From: Mesorhizobium sp. dw_380
Lineage (GTDB): Bacteria; Pseudomonadota; Alphaproteobacteria; Rhizobiales; Rhizobiaceae
Direction: 5' to 3'
DNA: 64,000 nt
Assembly (NCBI RefSeq): GCF_018588885.1
Contig: NZ_JAFFIW010000023.1
Coordinates: 35,779 to 99,778, forward strand
In this document: in pieces, positions 17,436 to 26,553 of the stretch
How the letters are laid out: every line of letters starts with the position of its first letter
Position numbering within the stretch: the first letter of the stretch is position 1
Made by a program: the position numbers and the translations under genes
Notes under the pieces: model-generated
What the model was told of the DNA's origin: nothing
Seen by the model: the letters and a program-made list of their open reading frames with translations, nothing else
Database searches by the model: none

Positions 17436-18278
17436 TTATCTCACCGCGGCGCCAGAGACGGCCGTGACGATGTATTTCTGGAAAAAGAGGTAGACGATCA
17501 GGATTGGCGCACCGGCGAACACGGCCTGCGCCATCAGGAAGCCGATGCCTTCGGACTGGGCGAAATTGGTCTGTGTCGAGGCCATGCCGACGGTCAGCGT
17601 GTACATATCCTTGTTTGTTGCCGAGATCAGCGGCCACAAATAGTCGTTCCATGCGCCGAGGAACGTGAAGATACCGAGGGTTGCTTGTGCAGGCACCGTG
17701 AGTGGCAAAAGCACTTTCCAGAAAATCCTGAACCGGCTCGCATTGTCCAGCATGGCGGCTTCGTCCAGCTCCTTCGGGATGGCCTTGAAATACTGGGTCA
17801 TCAGGAAGACGCCGAACGAAGCCGACAGGCCCGGGAGAATGAGTCCAGGATAAGTGTTGTGGAACTTCAGGATGCTGAAGATCTGGTGTCGGGCGACAAG
17901 CACGGCCTGTTCGGGAACCGCCAAACCGAAAAGCACGATGACGAACAGGATGTGTCGGCCGGGGAAGTTCAGCCGTGCAAAGCCGTAACCGGCGAGCGAC
18001 GACAGGATCAGCGTCCCGAGTGTCAACCCGCCCGAGACGATGATGCTGTTGCGCACCCAGATGAACACCGACGAGGTGCCGACGGTGTTGATGTAGTTCT
18101 TCAGCGTATAGGGCGCGTGAAACACGGAATTGGGATCGGCCATCAGCTCGGCATTGTCCTTGAGCGACAGGCCAACGACCCACAGAACCGGCGCGATCAT
18201 GACGATCGACAGCAGGATGACGAGGACCAGCAGGACGCGATCGCTAAATGCCCTTCCCTTGATGGCTGGAATGCTCAT
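17436..18278 (-). CDS. Carbohydrate ABC transporter permease (MalG type)
   Basis: 280 residues, six membrane segments. The cytoplasmic EAA loop is DEAAMLDNASRFRIFWKVLLP near residue 165. The start overlaps the stop of the first permease by 4 bp (ATGA). It forms the import channel with that permease. Confidence 0.88.
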   Translation of the reverse strand: MSIPAIKGRAFSDRVLLVLVILLSIVMIAPVLWVVGLSLKDNAELMADPNSVFHAPYTLKNYINTVGTSSVFIWVRNSIIVSGGLTLGTLILSSLAGYGFARLNFPGRHILFVIVLFGLAVPEQAVLVARHQIFSILKFHNTYPGLILPGLSASFGVFLMTQYFKAIPKELDEAAMLDNASRFRIFWKVLLPLTVPAQATLGIFTFLGAWNDYLWPLISATNKDMYTLTVGMASTQTNFAQSEGIGFLMAQAVFAGAPILIVYLFFQKYIVTAVSGAAVR

Positions 18279-19210
18279 GCCCGGTCTCCCTTGTTGCGTG
18301 CGACGAGGTACTGGGCCATGGCCGCGACAAGGATGAGGATGAACAGGATTTCCGATGCCGCGGCGCCCATGCCCAGATCCCAGCGACGGAATGCGGTGTC
18401 ATAGATGTAAAGAACGATCGGCTTGGTCAGGTTGTTCGGACCGCCGCGCGTCATCAGCCAGGCCTGCCCGAACAACTGGAACTGCAGCACGATCTGGATG
18501 ATGATCACCAGGATGAAAGTGCGTTTGATCGACGGCAGCGTGATCGAGCGTAACGTCTGCCAGCGATTGGCATTGTCCAGGGCTGCCGCTTCGTAAATAT
18601 CGCGCGGGATCTGCTGCAGCGCCGAGAGAAAGAGCATCATCGGCAGGCCGATGCACCACCAGATGGTGGCAATGGCGATGCCGATCATCGCAAGGCTGGG
18701 ATTGGAAATGAAAGCTGGGGCGGTCGCGCCGAACCATCCGTAGATCGTCGACAACAGGCCGACATTCGGAATGAAGACGATGCGCCAGATCAGCGTGACG
18801 ATGGTGACTGACAGCACCGAGGAAGAAAAGAACAGCGTCCGCAGCACCGCGGCGGTGCGCGTGCGGCGGTTGAGGCAAAGTGCCAGAAAAAGGCCGATCA
18901 GCGCCAGCGTCGGCACTGTCAGAAGCACGAAATAGAAGGTGTTCCAGATCGATTGCAGGAAGACCTTGTCGTTATAGAGCCTGACGTAGTTGCCGAGACC
19001 GACAAAATTTCCGGACGAGAACGTGTCGGCCTTGTGGAAGCTCAGCCAGATCCCCCACAGCAGCGGGAAGAGCAGCAGCGTCGTGAAGAAGAACAGGAAC
19101 GGCGCGACGAAAATGATGTTTCGCCATTGCGGCGCGTAGATATCGGCGCTTGGGGTTCTGACGCTCGCGGCCGGCGTCGCGGTGTGCGGCATCGCCAATT
19201 GGTCAGCCAT
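18275..19210 (-). CDS. Carbohydrate ABC transporter permease (MalF type)
   Basis: 311 residues with a ~35-residue cytoplasmic N-terminus and six membrane segments. The EAA loop is EAAALDNANRWQTLRSITLP. ATG 19210 begins immediately after the ATPase stop; a longer in-frame extension would run back into the ATPase gene and is rejected. Confidence 0.88.
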   Translation of the reverse strand: MADQLAMPHTATPAASVRTPSADIYAPQWRNIIFVAPFLFFFTTLLLFPLLWGIWLSFHKADTFSSGNFVGLGNYVRLYNDKVFLQSIWNTFYFVLLTVPTLALIGLFLALCLNRRTRTAAVLRTLFFSSSVLSVTIVTLIWRIVFIPNVGLLSTIYGWFGATAPAFISNPSLAMIGIAIATIWWCIGLPMMLFLSALQQIPRDIYEAAALDNANRWQTLRSITLPSIKRTFILVIIIQIVLQFQLFGQAWLMTRGGPNNLTKPIVLYIYDTAFRRWDLGMGAAASEILFILILVAAMAQYLVARNKGDRA

Positions 19211-19211
19211 G

Positions 19212-20303
19212 TCAGGCCTCCCCTGCGTGCCAGGCGCGGCCAGCCTCGCTGAACAGATGCGACTTCTTGCCGTCGAAGGCGAGCCCGACCTTGTGGCCGA
19301 CCGCGACGCGGCTGTTGCCGACATCCGAGCCGACGATCTGCAGGCCATCGCCCAGCCTTGCGTAGATCAAGGTGCGTTCACCGAGCCGCTCGAGCACATC
19401 GACCACGCCATCGGCATCGCCCTGCCCGGCGGGAACGATGCGAACGTCTTCCGAACGGATGCCGAAGCTGTAATTGCCATCGGCCAACAGATTGGACGCG
19501 ATCTCGGTCTGGACCGCTATGCCGTCGGCGAATTTGACCTTGGCATTGCCGCCCGATCTGTCGAGTGTCGCATCGACAAAGTTCATCGCCGGCGCACCGA
19601 CGAAGCCCGCGACGAATTTGGTTGCCGGGCGATCGTAGATCTCCATGGGAGAGCCGATCTGTTCGATTTTGCGATTGTTCATGACGACGATGCGGTCGGC
19701 GAGCGTCATTGCCTCGACCTGGTCGTGGGTGACGAAGATCATTGTCGATTGCAGGCGTTGATGAAGCTGGGCAAGTTCGATGCGGGTGCGGGTGCGCAAA
19801 GCCGCATCGAGATTGGAGAGCGGCTCGTCGAACAGGAAGGCCTTCGGCTCCTTGACGATCGCACGGCCGATGGCAACGCGCTGGCGCTGGCCGCCGGAGA
19901 GCTGGCCTGGCTTGCGCTCAAGCAAGTGTGGCATTTCGAGGATGCGGGAGGCTTCGTTGATCCGCGCGTCGATGATCTGCCGTGATACGCCGATATTCTC
20001 AAGCCCGAAGGCCATGTTGTCGCGCACGGTCATATGCGGATAAAGCGCATAGGACTGGAACACCATGGCAATGCCGCGCTTGCCCGGCGGCAGATGATCG
20101 ATACGCTGATCGTTGATGGCGATCTCGCCGCTATCGACGGTTTCGAGGCCAGCGATCATTCGCAGAAGCGTCGATTTCCCACAGCCGGACGGTCCAAGGA
20201 ACACGATGAATTCGCGTGCCTTGATGGACAGCGACAAATCCTCCAGCACCGACATGGCACCGAACTGCTTGCTCACATTCCTGATTTCGATATCGGCCGT
20301 CAC
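19212..20303 (-). CDS. ABC transporter ATP-binding protein (UgpC/MalK type)
   Basis: 363 residues. Walker A is GPSGCGKST, the signature LSGGQRQRVAIGRA and Walker B FLFDEPLSNLD; the last ~120 residues form the OB/TOBE domain of sugar importers. GTG 20303 is chosen because GAGGAGG lies 7-9 bp upstream; an upstream ATG has no site. It powers the two permeases encoded next. Confidence 0.88.
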   Translation of the reverse strand: MTADIEIRNVSKQFGAMSVLEDLSLSIKAREFIVFLGPSGCGKSTLLRMIAGLETVDSGEIAINDQRIDHLPPGKRGIAMVFQSYALYPHMTVRDNMAFGLENIGVSRQIIDARINEASRILEMPHLLERKPGQLSGGQRQRVAIGRAIVKEPKAFLFDEPLSNLDAALRTRTRIELAQLHQRLQSTMIFVTHDQVEAMTLADRIVVMNNRKIEQIGSPMEIYDRPATKFVAGFVGAPAMNFVDATLDRSGGNAKVKFADGIAVQTEIASNLLADGNYSFGIRSEDVRIVPAGQGDADGVVDVLERLGERTLIYARLGDGLQIVGSDVGNSRVAVGHKVGLAFDGKKSHLFSEAGRAWHAGEA

Positions 20304-20353
20304 GTCGACGCTCCTCCTCAGCGCATGCACTTTCCGATAATGCGCGCCTGAAG

Positions 20354-21865
20354 TCAGACCTTGAGGCGGATCATCTGATAGGAATAGGCTGGCAGCGACA
20401 GGGTCAGCTTGCCGCCTGTCACTGAGGCGCCTGACCCGTTCCTGGGAATGACATTGCCGGGACTCTCGGCCGAATTGACGGCTTTCAGATCCGCGTGCGT
20501 CATCATCTGGTGATCTGCAATGTCAGCCGCGCCGAAGCCGGCGATATCGATCACGGTTTCGATTGCCTCGCTCGAATGGCGGTTGACGGCAAAGAAGGTG
20601 ACATGGCCGGTTTTCGTGTCATGCACGCCGGTGACATCGACATAGGAAACGTCGCCGGCGACAGCGGACTTGTAGGTCGGGCTTTCCACCTTGAGATCCA
20701 GCGCATTGCCGCGCCCGTAGAGCGAGGCAAAGAGATAGGGATAGAAGGTCGTCTGGCGCCAGGCCGGGCCATTCGGAACGGTCATGATCGGCGCGATAAC
20801 GTTGACCAGTTGGGCCAGGCAGGCGATCTTGACGACGTCGGAACGGCGGATGAAGGTGTTGAGGATCAAGCCGACCTGTAGCACATCCTCGAAATTGTAG
20901 ATGTCTTCGAGCAACGGCGGGGCGAAGGGCCAGCCATCATTGCCACCGAGGATCTTCTTGTCCCTTTCCTTGGAATGGTACCAGACGTTCCATTCGTCGA
21001 ATGAGATGTAGACCTGCTTGCTGGAGCGCTTCTTGGCCTTGACATAGGCGATGACGCCGGCGACCGAGGCGATGTAGTCGTCGAGCTTCTTGTTCATCGC
21101 CAGATAGTTCGGCGCGTCATTGGCTTCATTGTCGAAATACATGTGCAGCGAGATGTAATCGATCTCGTTGTAGGTGTGGTCGAGAACGGTCGCTTCCCAT
21201 TCTGGATAGGTCGGCATCTTGGCATTCGAAGAGCCGCAGACGACGAGTTCGAGCGACTTGGAAAAGGCGCGCATCGCCTTGGCGGTCTCATGCGCCAGGC
21301 GGCCGTACTCATCAGCGGTCTTGTGGCCGATCTGCCAGGGCCCGTCCATTTCGTTGCCGAGGCACCAAAGCTTGACGTCGAAGGGCTCCTTGCGGCCGTT
21401 GGCGATACGCTTGTCGCTCCACTCACTGCCACCTGGATGATTGGTGTATTCCAGAAAGTTGCGGGCTTCATCGAGCCCACGCGAGCCGAGATTGACGGCG
21501 AGCATCATCTCGGTGTTGGCGGAGGTGCACCAATCGGCGAACTCATGCAGGCCGACTTCGTTGCTTTCCGACGTGTGCCAGGCGAGGTCGAGACGCACCG
21601 GGCGCTCTTCCTTAGGGCCAACGCCGTCTTCCCAATTGTAAGCGGATACAAAATTGCCGCCGGGATAGCGGACGATCGGAACGTTGAGTTCCCTGACGAG
21701 ATCGATGACGTCCTGGCGCATACCATTGGCGTCCGCGGTCGAATGGCCGGGCTCATAGATGCCGGTGTAAACCGCGCGCCCCAGATGCTCGATGAAGGAT
21801 CCGTAGAGCCTCGGATCGATTTCCGAGACAACATAACGCGGATGCGCCATAACGGCTGCCTTCAT
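20354..21865 (-). CDS. abfA: Alpha-L-arabinofuranosidase, GH51
   Basis: 503 residues, the usual length of intracellular GH51 arabinofuranosidases, with no signal peptide. Family motifs: FIEHLGRAVYTGIYEPGH, RYPGGNFVSAYNWEDGVGP, the acid/base Glu in WCLGNEMDGPWQ and the nucleophile Glu in YISFDEWNVWYH. ATG 21865 has GGGAGGA 5 bp upstream. It is first in the operon, ahead of the importer genes, so arabinosides are probably imported whole and cut in the cytoplasm. A perfect palindrome lies 26 bp before the start. Confidence 0.92.
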   Translation of the reverse strand: MKAAVMAHPRYVVSEIDPRLYGSFIEHLGRAVYTGIYEPGHSTADANGMRQDVIDLVRELNVPIVRYPGGNFVSAYNWEDGVGPKEERPVRLDLAWHTSESNEVGLHEFADWCTSANTEMMLAVNLGSRGLDEARNFLEYTNHPGGSEWSDKRIANGRKEPFDVKLWCLGNEMDGPWQIGHKTADEYGRLAHETAKAMRAFSKSLELVVCGSSNAKMPTYPEWEATVLDHTYNEIDYISLHMYFDNEANDAPNYLAMNKKLDDYIASVAGVIAYVKAKKRSSKQVYISFDEWNVWYHSKERDKKILGGNDGWPFAPPLLEDIYNFEDVLQVGLILNTFIRRSDVVKIACLAQLVNVIAPIMTVPNGPAWRQTTFYPYLFASLYGRGNALDLKVESPTYKSAVAGDVSYVDVTGVHDTKTGHVTFFAVNRHSSEAIETVIDIAGFGAADIADHQMMTHADLKAVNSAESPGNVIPRNGSGASVTGGKLTLSLPAYSYQMIRLKV

Positions 21866-21890
21866 GCATTCCTCCCACGATATCACAAAT

Positions 21891-21906
21891 GATGATTTAA
21901 ATCATC
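21891..21906. promoter_or_regulatory. Palindromic candidate operator upstream of abfA
   Basis: A perfect 16-bp palindrome, GATGATTTAAATCATC, located 26 bp before the abfA start and flanked on both sides by GATATC. A related TGATTTAATCA lies upstream of the regulator gene, so the HTH regulator is the likely ligand. Confidence 0.6.
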
Positions 21907-22047
21907 TTATCCGATATCAAAGGCGACCGGCGACCGCTCGTCAAGTCAAAACAGTCAAAAGTCTGATAATTGACTAGAGATTTTGCCTGCAGATGAAGGC
22001 AACAGGCTGAAATTGCTCCGCTTTCTTTAAAACCCGGTTTTGTGATA

Positions 22048-22974
22048 TCAACTGGTTTTGATCCGAAGCAAGATGTCCTGGTCGTAATTTCCAAACCCCT
22101 TGCCGAAAATGTTGACCCCGCCCGGCCGCTTGGCATCGTCTTTGACGCCGATACGGACGCGGATCGAATGATGGGCCTTGAGGTCGAGTGCGGCGAGGCT
22201 GACTTCGGAAATCCTGACGCCGTCGACATAGGTGCCATCAGTGGAAATTCGCCAGTTCTTGAGCTTGCCATATTGCGAGCCCTTGAGCTTCCACCAGGAA
22301 GGTGTGAACACGCCGCGCTTGTCGCCAAAATCACCGGGTGACGTCCAGGTGCCGACATCGACGCCATTGATCGCCAATGTGATGTCGGAGGGCCAGTCGG
22401 CGCTGGTGCCCGGCACCTCCGAGGACAGTTCCGCCAACACTTCGAGCCCAGTGATCTCGGCATTGGCGAGCTTGGCATTGTTGGGGAACTGGTATTCGAC
22501 AAAGCCGCGCGTGAACCACAATAGGCCCGCCTTCATACGGTCCGGATCGAGGAATGTGTTCGGCACGTCGAGCAGACCGATGATGCCGTCCGGCGAGCAC
22601 AGGCCGCAGGGCGCCGTCACCTCGAAGCCGGTGTAAAGTCCGATCGGCATCGACACTTCGATCGCGTCATTCTTGACGGCACGATATTCGCTCTTGAAGA
22701 CCACGAGCACTTCTTCGGCGGTCGGATAGCAAATCTTCTGGCTGCCCTTCTTCGCCTTCTGGTTCTCGGTGCGAATCAGGCCCGCATCCTCAAGCACCTG
22801 GATATTGGTCGAGACTGTCGATTGCGGCAGCGACAACACAGCGGCGATGTCGTTGACATTCATCGGCCCTTTTTCATGCAGCAGTTTCAGCATGGAAATG
22901 CGCGCCAAGGAGGCAAGCCCCTTGAGCACGGCAATGCCCTCCTCGGGTTCGATCACCAGAAAATTGCGACTCAT
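22048..22974 (-). CDS. ArsR-type winged-helix regulator with long C-terminal domain
   Basis: 308 residues. The first ~95 are a winged helix (GLASLARISMLKLLHEKGPM, LPQSTVSTNIQVLEDAGLI). The remaining ~200 residues are mostly beta-like, with CGLCSPDGIIG, and end in a segment rich in Gly and Asp. Most ArsR proteins are ~100 residues, so the C-terminal part is probably the effector domain. It sits just upstream of abfA on the same strand and is the obvious candidate regulator of the operon. Confidence 0.8.
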   Translation of the reverse strand: MSRNFLVIEPEEGIAVLKGLASLARISMLKLLHEKGPMNVNDIAAVLSLPQSTVSTNIQVLEDAGLIRTENQKAKKGSQKICYPTAEEVLVVFKSEYRAVKNDAIEVSMPIGLYTGFEVTAPCGLCSPDGIIGLLDVPNTFLDPDRMKAGLLWFTRGFVEYQFPNNAKLANAEITGLEVLAELSSEVPGTSADWPSDITLAINGVDVGTWTSPGDFGDKRGVFTPSWWKLKGSQYGKLKNWRISTDGTYVDGVRISEVSLAALDLKAHHSIRVRIGVKDDAKRPGGVNIFGKGFGNYDQDILLRIKTS

Positions 22975-23023
22975 GAATGGCCAGTCTATCCATACCCGAA
23001 GTTGCCTTGTATATCTGGGAATC

Positions 23024-23034
23024 TGATTTAATCA
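23024..23034. promoter_or_regulatory. Candidate autoregulatory operator upstream of the ArsR-type regulator
   Basis: TGATTTAATCA, 50 bp before the regulator start, is a one-base-shorter version of the TGATTTAAATCA core in the palindrome upstream of abfA. The sequence is seen directly; binding is inferred. Confidence 0.45.
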
Positions 23035-23133
23035 ATGCGCTGACCGAACCCATCGCCCTTTATTGGGCCGGAACCGCGCAGCGTTCGGCGTGCGGACCAC
23101 GCGCATGCCTCGGGTAGAGAGCGGCAGAACCGA

Positions 23134-23949
23134 TCAGCCCCGGGCCGCCTGTCCGGTCACTCGTCCTTCTGCCGGCTCATAGCCGTATGCTTCGCCCTTA
23201 CGCACCACGCGACCAATGCCCGGCCTGCCAAGGTGCGCGCCGGCGATCCACGTCCCCGCCTCGGCCGCGTCGTGGAAAACCCTTAGGCGGGTTGCGCATG
23301 CGGTCAGCTGATCGTCGTCATAGCCCCAACTGAACGCGGGATTGCCGAACTGCAAGGCCGGCACATGAACGACGTCCCCGAAGAATAGGAAACGGTCCTC
23401 GTCCGTGTCGAACGCGTAGCCGGTATGACCGGCAGCATGACCGGGCAGGGCGACCGCCCTCAATCGCTCAGCCACCTGGTCGCCATTCTGGATGGGCCTC
23501 AGCAGGGGCCGGAACTGCGCAAGGTGCGCGTAAGCGAAAAAGCTCTCCACAGCCGCCTCGGGAATGACGATCGCCTTCAAGTTTGGAAAGAGCGCTCGGC
23601 CGTCGGGGGTCAAAAGTCCGTGCACATGATCCTGGTGGGTGTGGGTGAGCGCCAGGACCGTGATCGAAGCCGGGGCGATCTTGGCTTCCGCCATGGCCTG
23701 CTCGAGACGCCCCACTGTCGAGACCCAGCCCCCTCCTCCGCTGTCGATCAGAACGCCTGGACCTGCGAGGGCAAAGCAATTGACAGACAGGCGAAGCGCC
23801 CCTGCCTGCGCGGCTTGCGGCACCGGATTGTCCTGCGGATCCCGCAGAAGGTCCGCTGGCATCTCGATGTAACCGTCCGAGAGCGACCAGACGCGCCACC
23901 TTCCCGACGTGCCGCCGAGGACGTTGTCGCTTTGCGATGTCACGATCAT
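23134..23949 (-). CDS. MBL-fold metallo-hydrolase
   Basis: About 271 residues with the metallo-beta-lactamase metal motif THTHQDHVHG near residue 105, then ALPGHAAGHTGYAF and FFGDVVHVP as later ligands. This layout is that of the lactonase/quorum-quenching-like group, but substrates vary widely in the fold. ATG 23949 is preferred (GCAGGTGG upstream) over the longer 292-residue form. It is a single gene. Confidence 0.8.
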   Translation of the reverse strand: MIVTSQSDNVLGGTSGRWRVWSLSDGYIEMPADLLRDPQDNPVPQAAQAGALRLSVNCFALAGPGVLIDSGGGGWVSTVGRLEQAMAEAKIAPASITVLALTHTHQDHVHGLLTPDGRALFPNLKAIVIPEAAVESFFAYAHLAQFRPLLRPIQNGDQVAERLRAVALPGHAAGHTGYAFDTDEDRFLFFGDVVHVPALQFGNPAFSWGYDDDQLTACATRLRVFHDAAEAGTWIAGAHLGRPGIGRVVRKGEAYGYEPAEGRVTGQAARG

Positions 23950-24375
23950 AAGGCCACCTGCCGCAAACGAAAATGGAGAGTAGGTTCGATTGTCACCATT
24001 GGCTCTTTGCATCCTCCACGCTAGGCGTGGGGAGCCGGTGAAGATTTATCCGGAAAGCATCCGATCTCGAAACAAAAACGGGAGCAATCAGCGCATACCC
24101 CATTCGCGGCAACTGGATACGATGCATGGGCCATCGTGCCCGCTGGTTGACATTATTATTCAGGAGAAGCTAATGAAATAGCCGTTTCTGAGACGCGACG
24201 GATCTCGCGCCTCTTTACCTGGATTCGATGTGATTTGGTCGCGATCGCAATCCCCTTGGTCGGATGGAAGGGAACGCCCGAGTAATTTTGCCGCGAATTC
24301 GCCTGATCATTGAGAGCAGACTGACACCATGGCAGCATAGCCGTTTTTACCGAAGGGGAGAAAACGAAGTCGCCA
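23950..24375. other. Intergenic region upstream of the glycan operon
   Basis: No gene is supported. A TTGACA at 24147-24152 could be a -35 box but has no good -10 partner. A two-codon frame, ATGAAATAG at 24173, follows a clean AGGAG site. The promoter of the glycosyltransferase operon is expected here. Confidence 0.45.
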
Positions 24376-25371
24376 ATGATTCAGCACAAAACCACGGTTG
24401 GCGTCGTGGTCCCGATGTTCAATGCTGAGAGAACCATTCGCTCTACCCTGACCAGCATCTGCCGGCAGAACTACCAGGCATTGGACATTATCGTGGTCGA
24501 CGATGGTTCGACGGACGAGTCCGCATCGATCGTGGCCTCCTATGCCGAAAAAGATCGGCGCATACGCCTCATAGAACAGTCGAATGGCGGCGTTGCGCAC
24601 GCTCGCAACCGCGGCGCGGCTTCCACGGACGCGGAATTTCTGGCGTTTGTCGACGCAGATGATCTTTGGGCCCCTTCGAAAATCGCACTGCAATTGCGCG
24701 CCTTGCAGGAAGGTGGTCCTTCGGCGGGCTTGGCCTATTGCTGGTTTGCGCATATCGACCAGGATGGTCGGGTATTCTCGTTGCGCCATCAGCCTGACGC
24801 CGAAGGTCACGTATTCCAGCGCATGTGCAGACAAAACCTGGTCGGCAACGGTAGCTCGATGCTCTTGCGTCGCTCTGCATTCGAGCGAGTGGGGCAATTC
24901 GATCCGTCCTTGCGAGCCAGGAACGCACAAGGCTGCGAGGATCTTCTGATGTGCCTCAGAATGGCGGAAAGTTACGAGTTCCGCGTCGTGCCTCAGTACC
25001 TTGTCGGTTACCGGATGACGAACGTCAACATGTCGAGCGATGTCATGCAGATGCTTCGTTCCTGTGAAATTGTCCTTGCCGAATTTCGTGAAAAATATCC
25101 GTCATTCGGGAGCGATTTTGATGCCCATTTGTTCGACATGATCCATTGGCTTGCCACAAGAGCTTTGATTGAGGGACGATTTTTCGCGGCCGGCGAACTG
25201 CTCAAGAGGCTCTTTGTAACGGAACCGGGCGTTGCGATCTCTCGCCTGCCCAATATGCTGGAAGAGTATTGCAGGGCCCGACTGGTTCCTCGATGGCTCA
25301 AGATGGGTGTCAGACGAATGCGAAACGACAAGAGCGAATTTCGGCCCCTTTATAGCGAAATGAGCTGGTGA
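24376..25371 (+). CDS. Family 2 glycosyltransferase
   Basis: 331 residues with a GT-A fold: VGVVVPMFNAERTIRSTL, DIIVVDDGSTDES, then DXD in AFVDADDLWAP near residue 93. It is cytoplasmic with no membrane segment. It has the same architecture as the protein at 29550, including LVGNGSSMLLRR and QGCEDLLM, so the two are paralogues. First gene of an operon whose next genes begin within a few bases. Acceptor and donor unknown. Confidence 0.88.
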   Translation: MIQHKTTVGVVVPMFNAERTIRSTLTSICRQNYQALDIIVVDDGSTDESASIVASYAEKDRRIRLIEQSNGGVAHARNRGAASTDAEFLAFVDADDLWAPSKIALQLRALQEGGPSAGLAYCWFAHIDQDGRVFSLRHQPDAEGHVFQRMCRQNLVGNGSSMLLRRSAFERVGQFDPSLRARNAQGCEDLLMCLRMAESYEFRVVPQYLVGYRMTNVNMSSDVMQMLRSCEIVLAEFREKYPSFGSDFDAHLFDMIHWLATRALIEGRFFAAGELLKRLFVTEPGVAISRLPNMLEEYCRARLVPRWLKMGVRRMRNDKSEFRPLYSEMSW

Positions 25372-25373
25372 AG

Positions 25374-26546
25374 ATGTCCGACACGCCGAACCGGCGCGCA
25401 AATTTGTTGAATGCAGAACTGCACAAGCTGTTTGGCCCGGATGGCTGCGAAGGTATCCGCCATGTGGATTTAGACACCCAAGTCGCTCCTGAAAATTGCG
25501 ATTCTGGCATGATCGTGCTGTGGCGCGGCGGGCTTCCAGTCGGCCATTTGCTCAGAGGGAGCGACGGTGAGTGCCACACCACCCCAACCGTGGCGGCTCC
25601 AGATCCAAGGCTTGCCCCACCCGTTCTGAACCTGCCGAGCGCCAGCGTGGTCATATGCACACGCGACAGGCCGAACGAGTTGCGCCGTTGCCTCTCTTCG
25701 CTTCCACAGCAAAGCGTCCCTCCGGCAGAGGTCATCGTGGTCGACAACGCGTCGACAGGCAGCGAAACGCGCGAGGTAGCGGTCGCTGCCGGCGCAATAT
25801 ACGTCCGCGAGGATCGACCTGGTTTGGATATTGCCCGCAATCGGGGCGCCGAGCGTGCATCCTCGGAAATCGTCGCTTACACTGACGATGATGTCCTGCT
25901 TCATCCGCAATGGCTCGAGCAACTGATCACAGCATTCGACAGACCTTCGATCGGCGCAGTGACAGGCCTTGTACTGCCAGCCGAAATTGCTACCGAAGCG
26001 CAGCGCTATTTCGAGACGTTCTGGAGCTTCGGACAGGGCTACAGGCCGAAAGTATTCCGCGCGGCCGACTTTGCCGCCAATAAGCACGAGGTATTCCCGG
26101 CCTGGAAAATCGGTGCCGGTGCAAGCATGGCCTTCCGGCGTGACGTGTTTGACCGCGCTGGCTTGTTCGATGAGCGCCTCGACGTCGGCCAGGCTGGATG
26201 TTCGGGCGACTCCGAATATTGGTATCGGCTGCTCGCCAATGGATATGATTGCCGTTACCAGCCAACCTCCGTCGCGTTCCATTTCCACAGGCGGACGATG
26301 GAGGGCCTGGCCAAGCAAGTTTATTTCTACATGCGCGGTCACTCGGCCGCATTGCTCGTCCAGCATGAACGGACTGGCGTGAAGGCGAATTTGAAACAGG
26401 CTTTCAAATGGAAGCCACTTTGGTACCTGGGCAGAGTTCGCAGAAGGCTGCTCGGACGCAGGACCACTGAGGATCGTTTCCTTTGGCAGGAAATCGCCGG
26501 CTATGCTTCGGGAATCCTGTTCTACCTCCGAACCAAGCGCGGGTAA
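25374..26546 (+). CDS. Family 2 glycosyltransferase
   Basis: 390 residues. The GT2 core begins near residue 83 (SVVICTRDRPNELRRCLSSL, VIVVDNASTGSETR) with the DXD equivalent TDDDVLLHP. The ~80-residue N-terminal extension is unusual and not recognised. ATG 25374 is used; GTG 25368 is also in frame. It starts 2 bp after the previous stop. Confidence 0.85.
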   Translation: MSDTPNRRANLLNAELHKLFGPDGCEGIRHVDLDTQVAPENCDSGMIVLWRGGLPVGHLLRGSDGECHTTPTVAAPDPRLAPPVLNLPSASVVICTRDRPNELRRCLSSLPQQSVPPAEVIVVDNASTGSETREVAVAAGAIYVREDRPGLDIARNRGAERASSEIVAYTDDDVLLHPQWLEQLITAFDRPSIGAVTGLVLPAEIATEAQRYFETFWSFGQGYRPKVFRAADFAANKHEVFPAWKIGAGASMAFRRDVFDRAGLFDERLDVGQAGCSGDSEYWYRLLANGYDCRYQPTSVAFHFHRRTMEGLAKQVYFYMRGHSAALLVQHERTGVKANLKQAFKWKPLWYLGRVRRRLLGRRTTEDRFLWQEIAGYASGILFYLRTKRG

Positions 26547-26553
26547 GGGCGAC

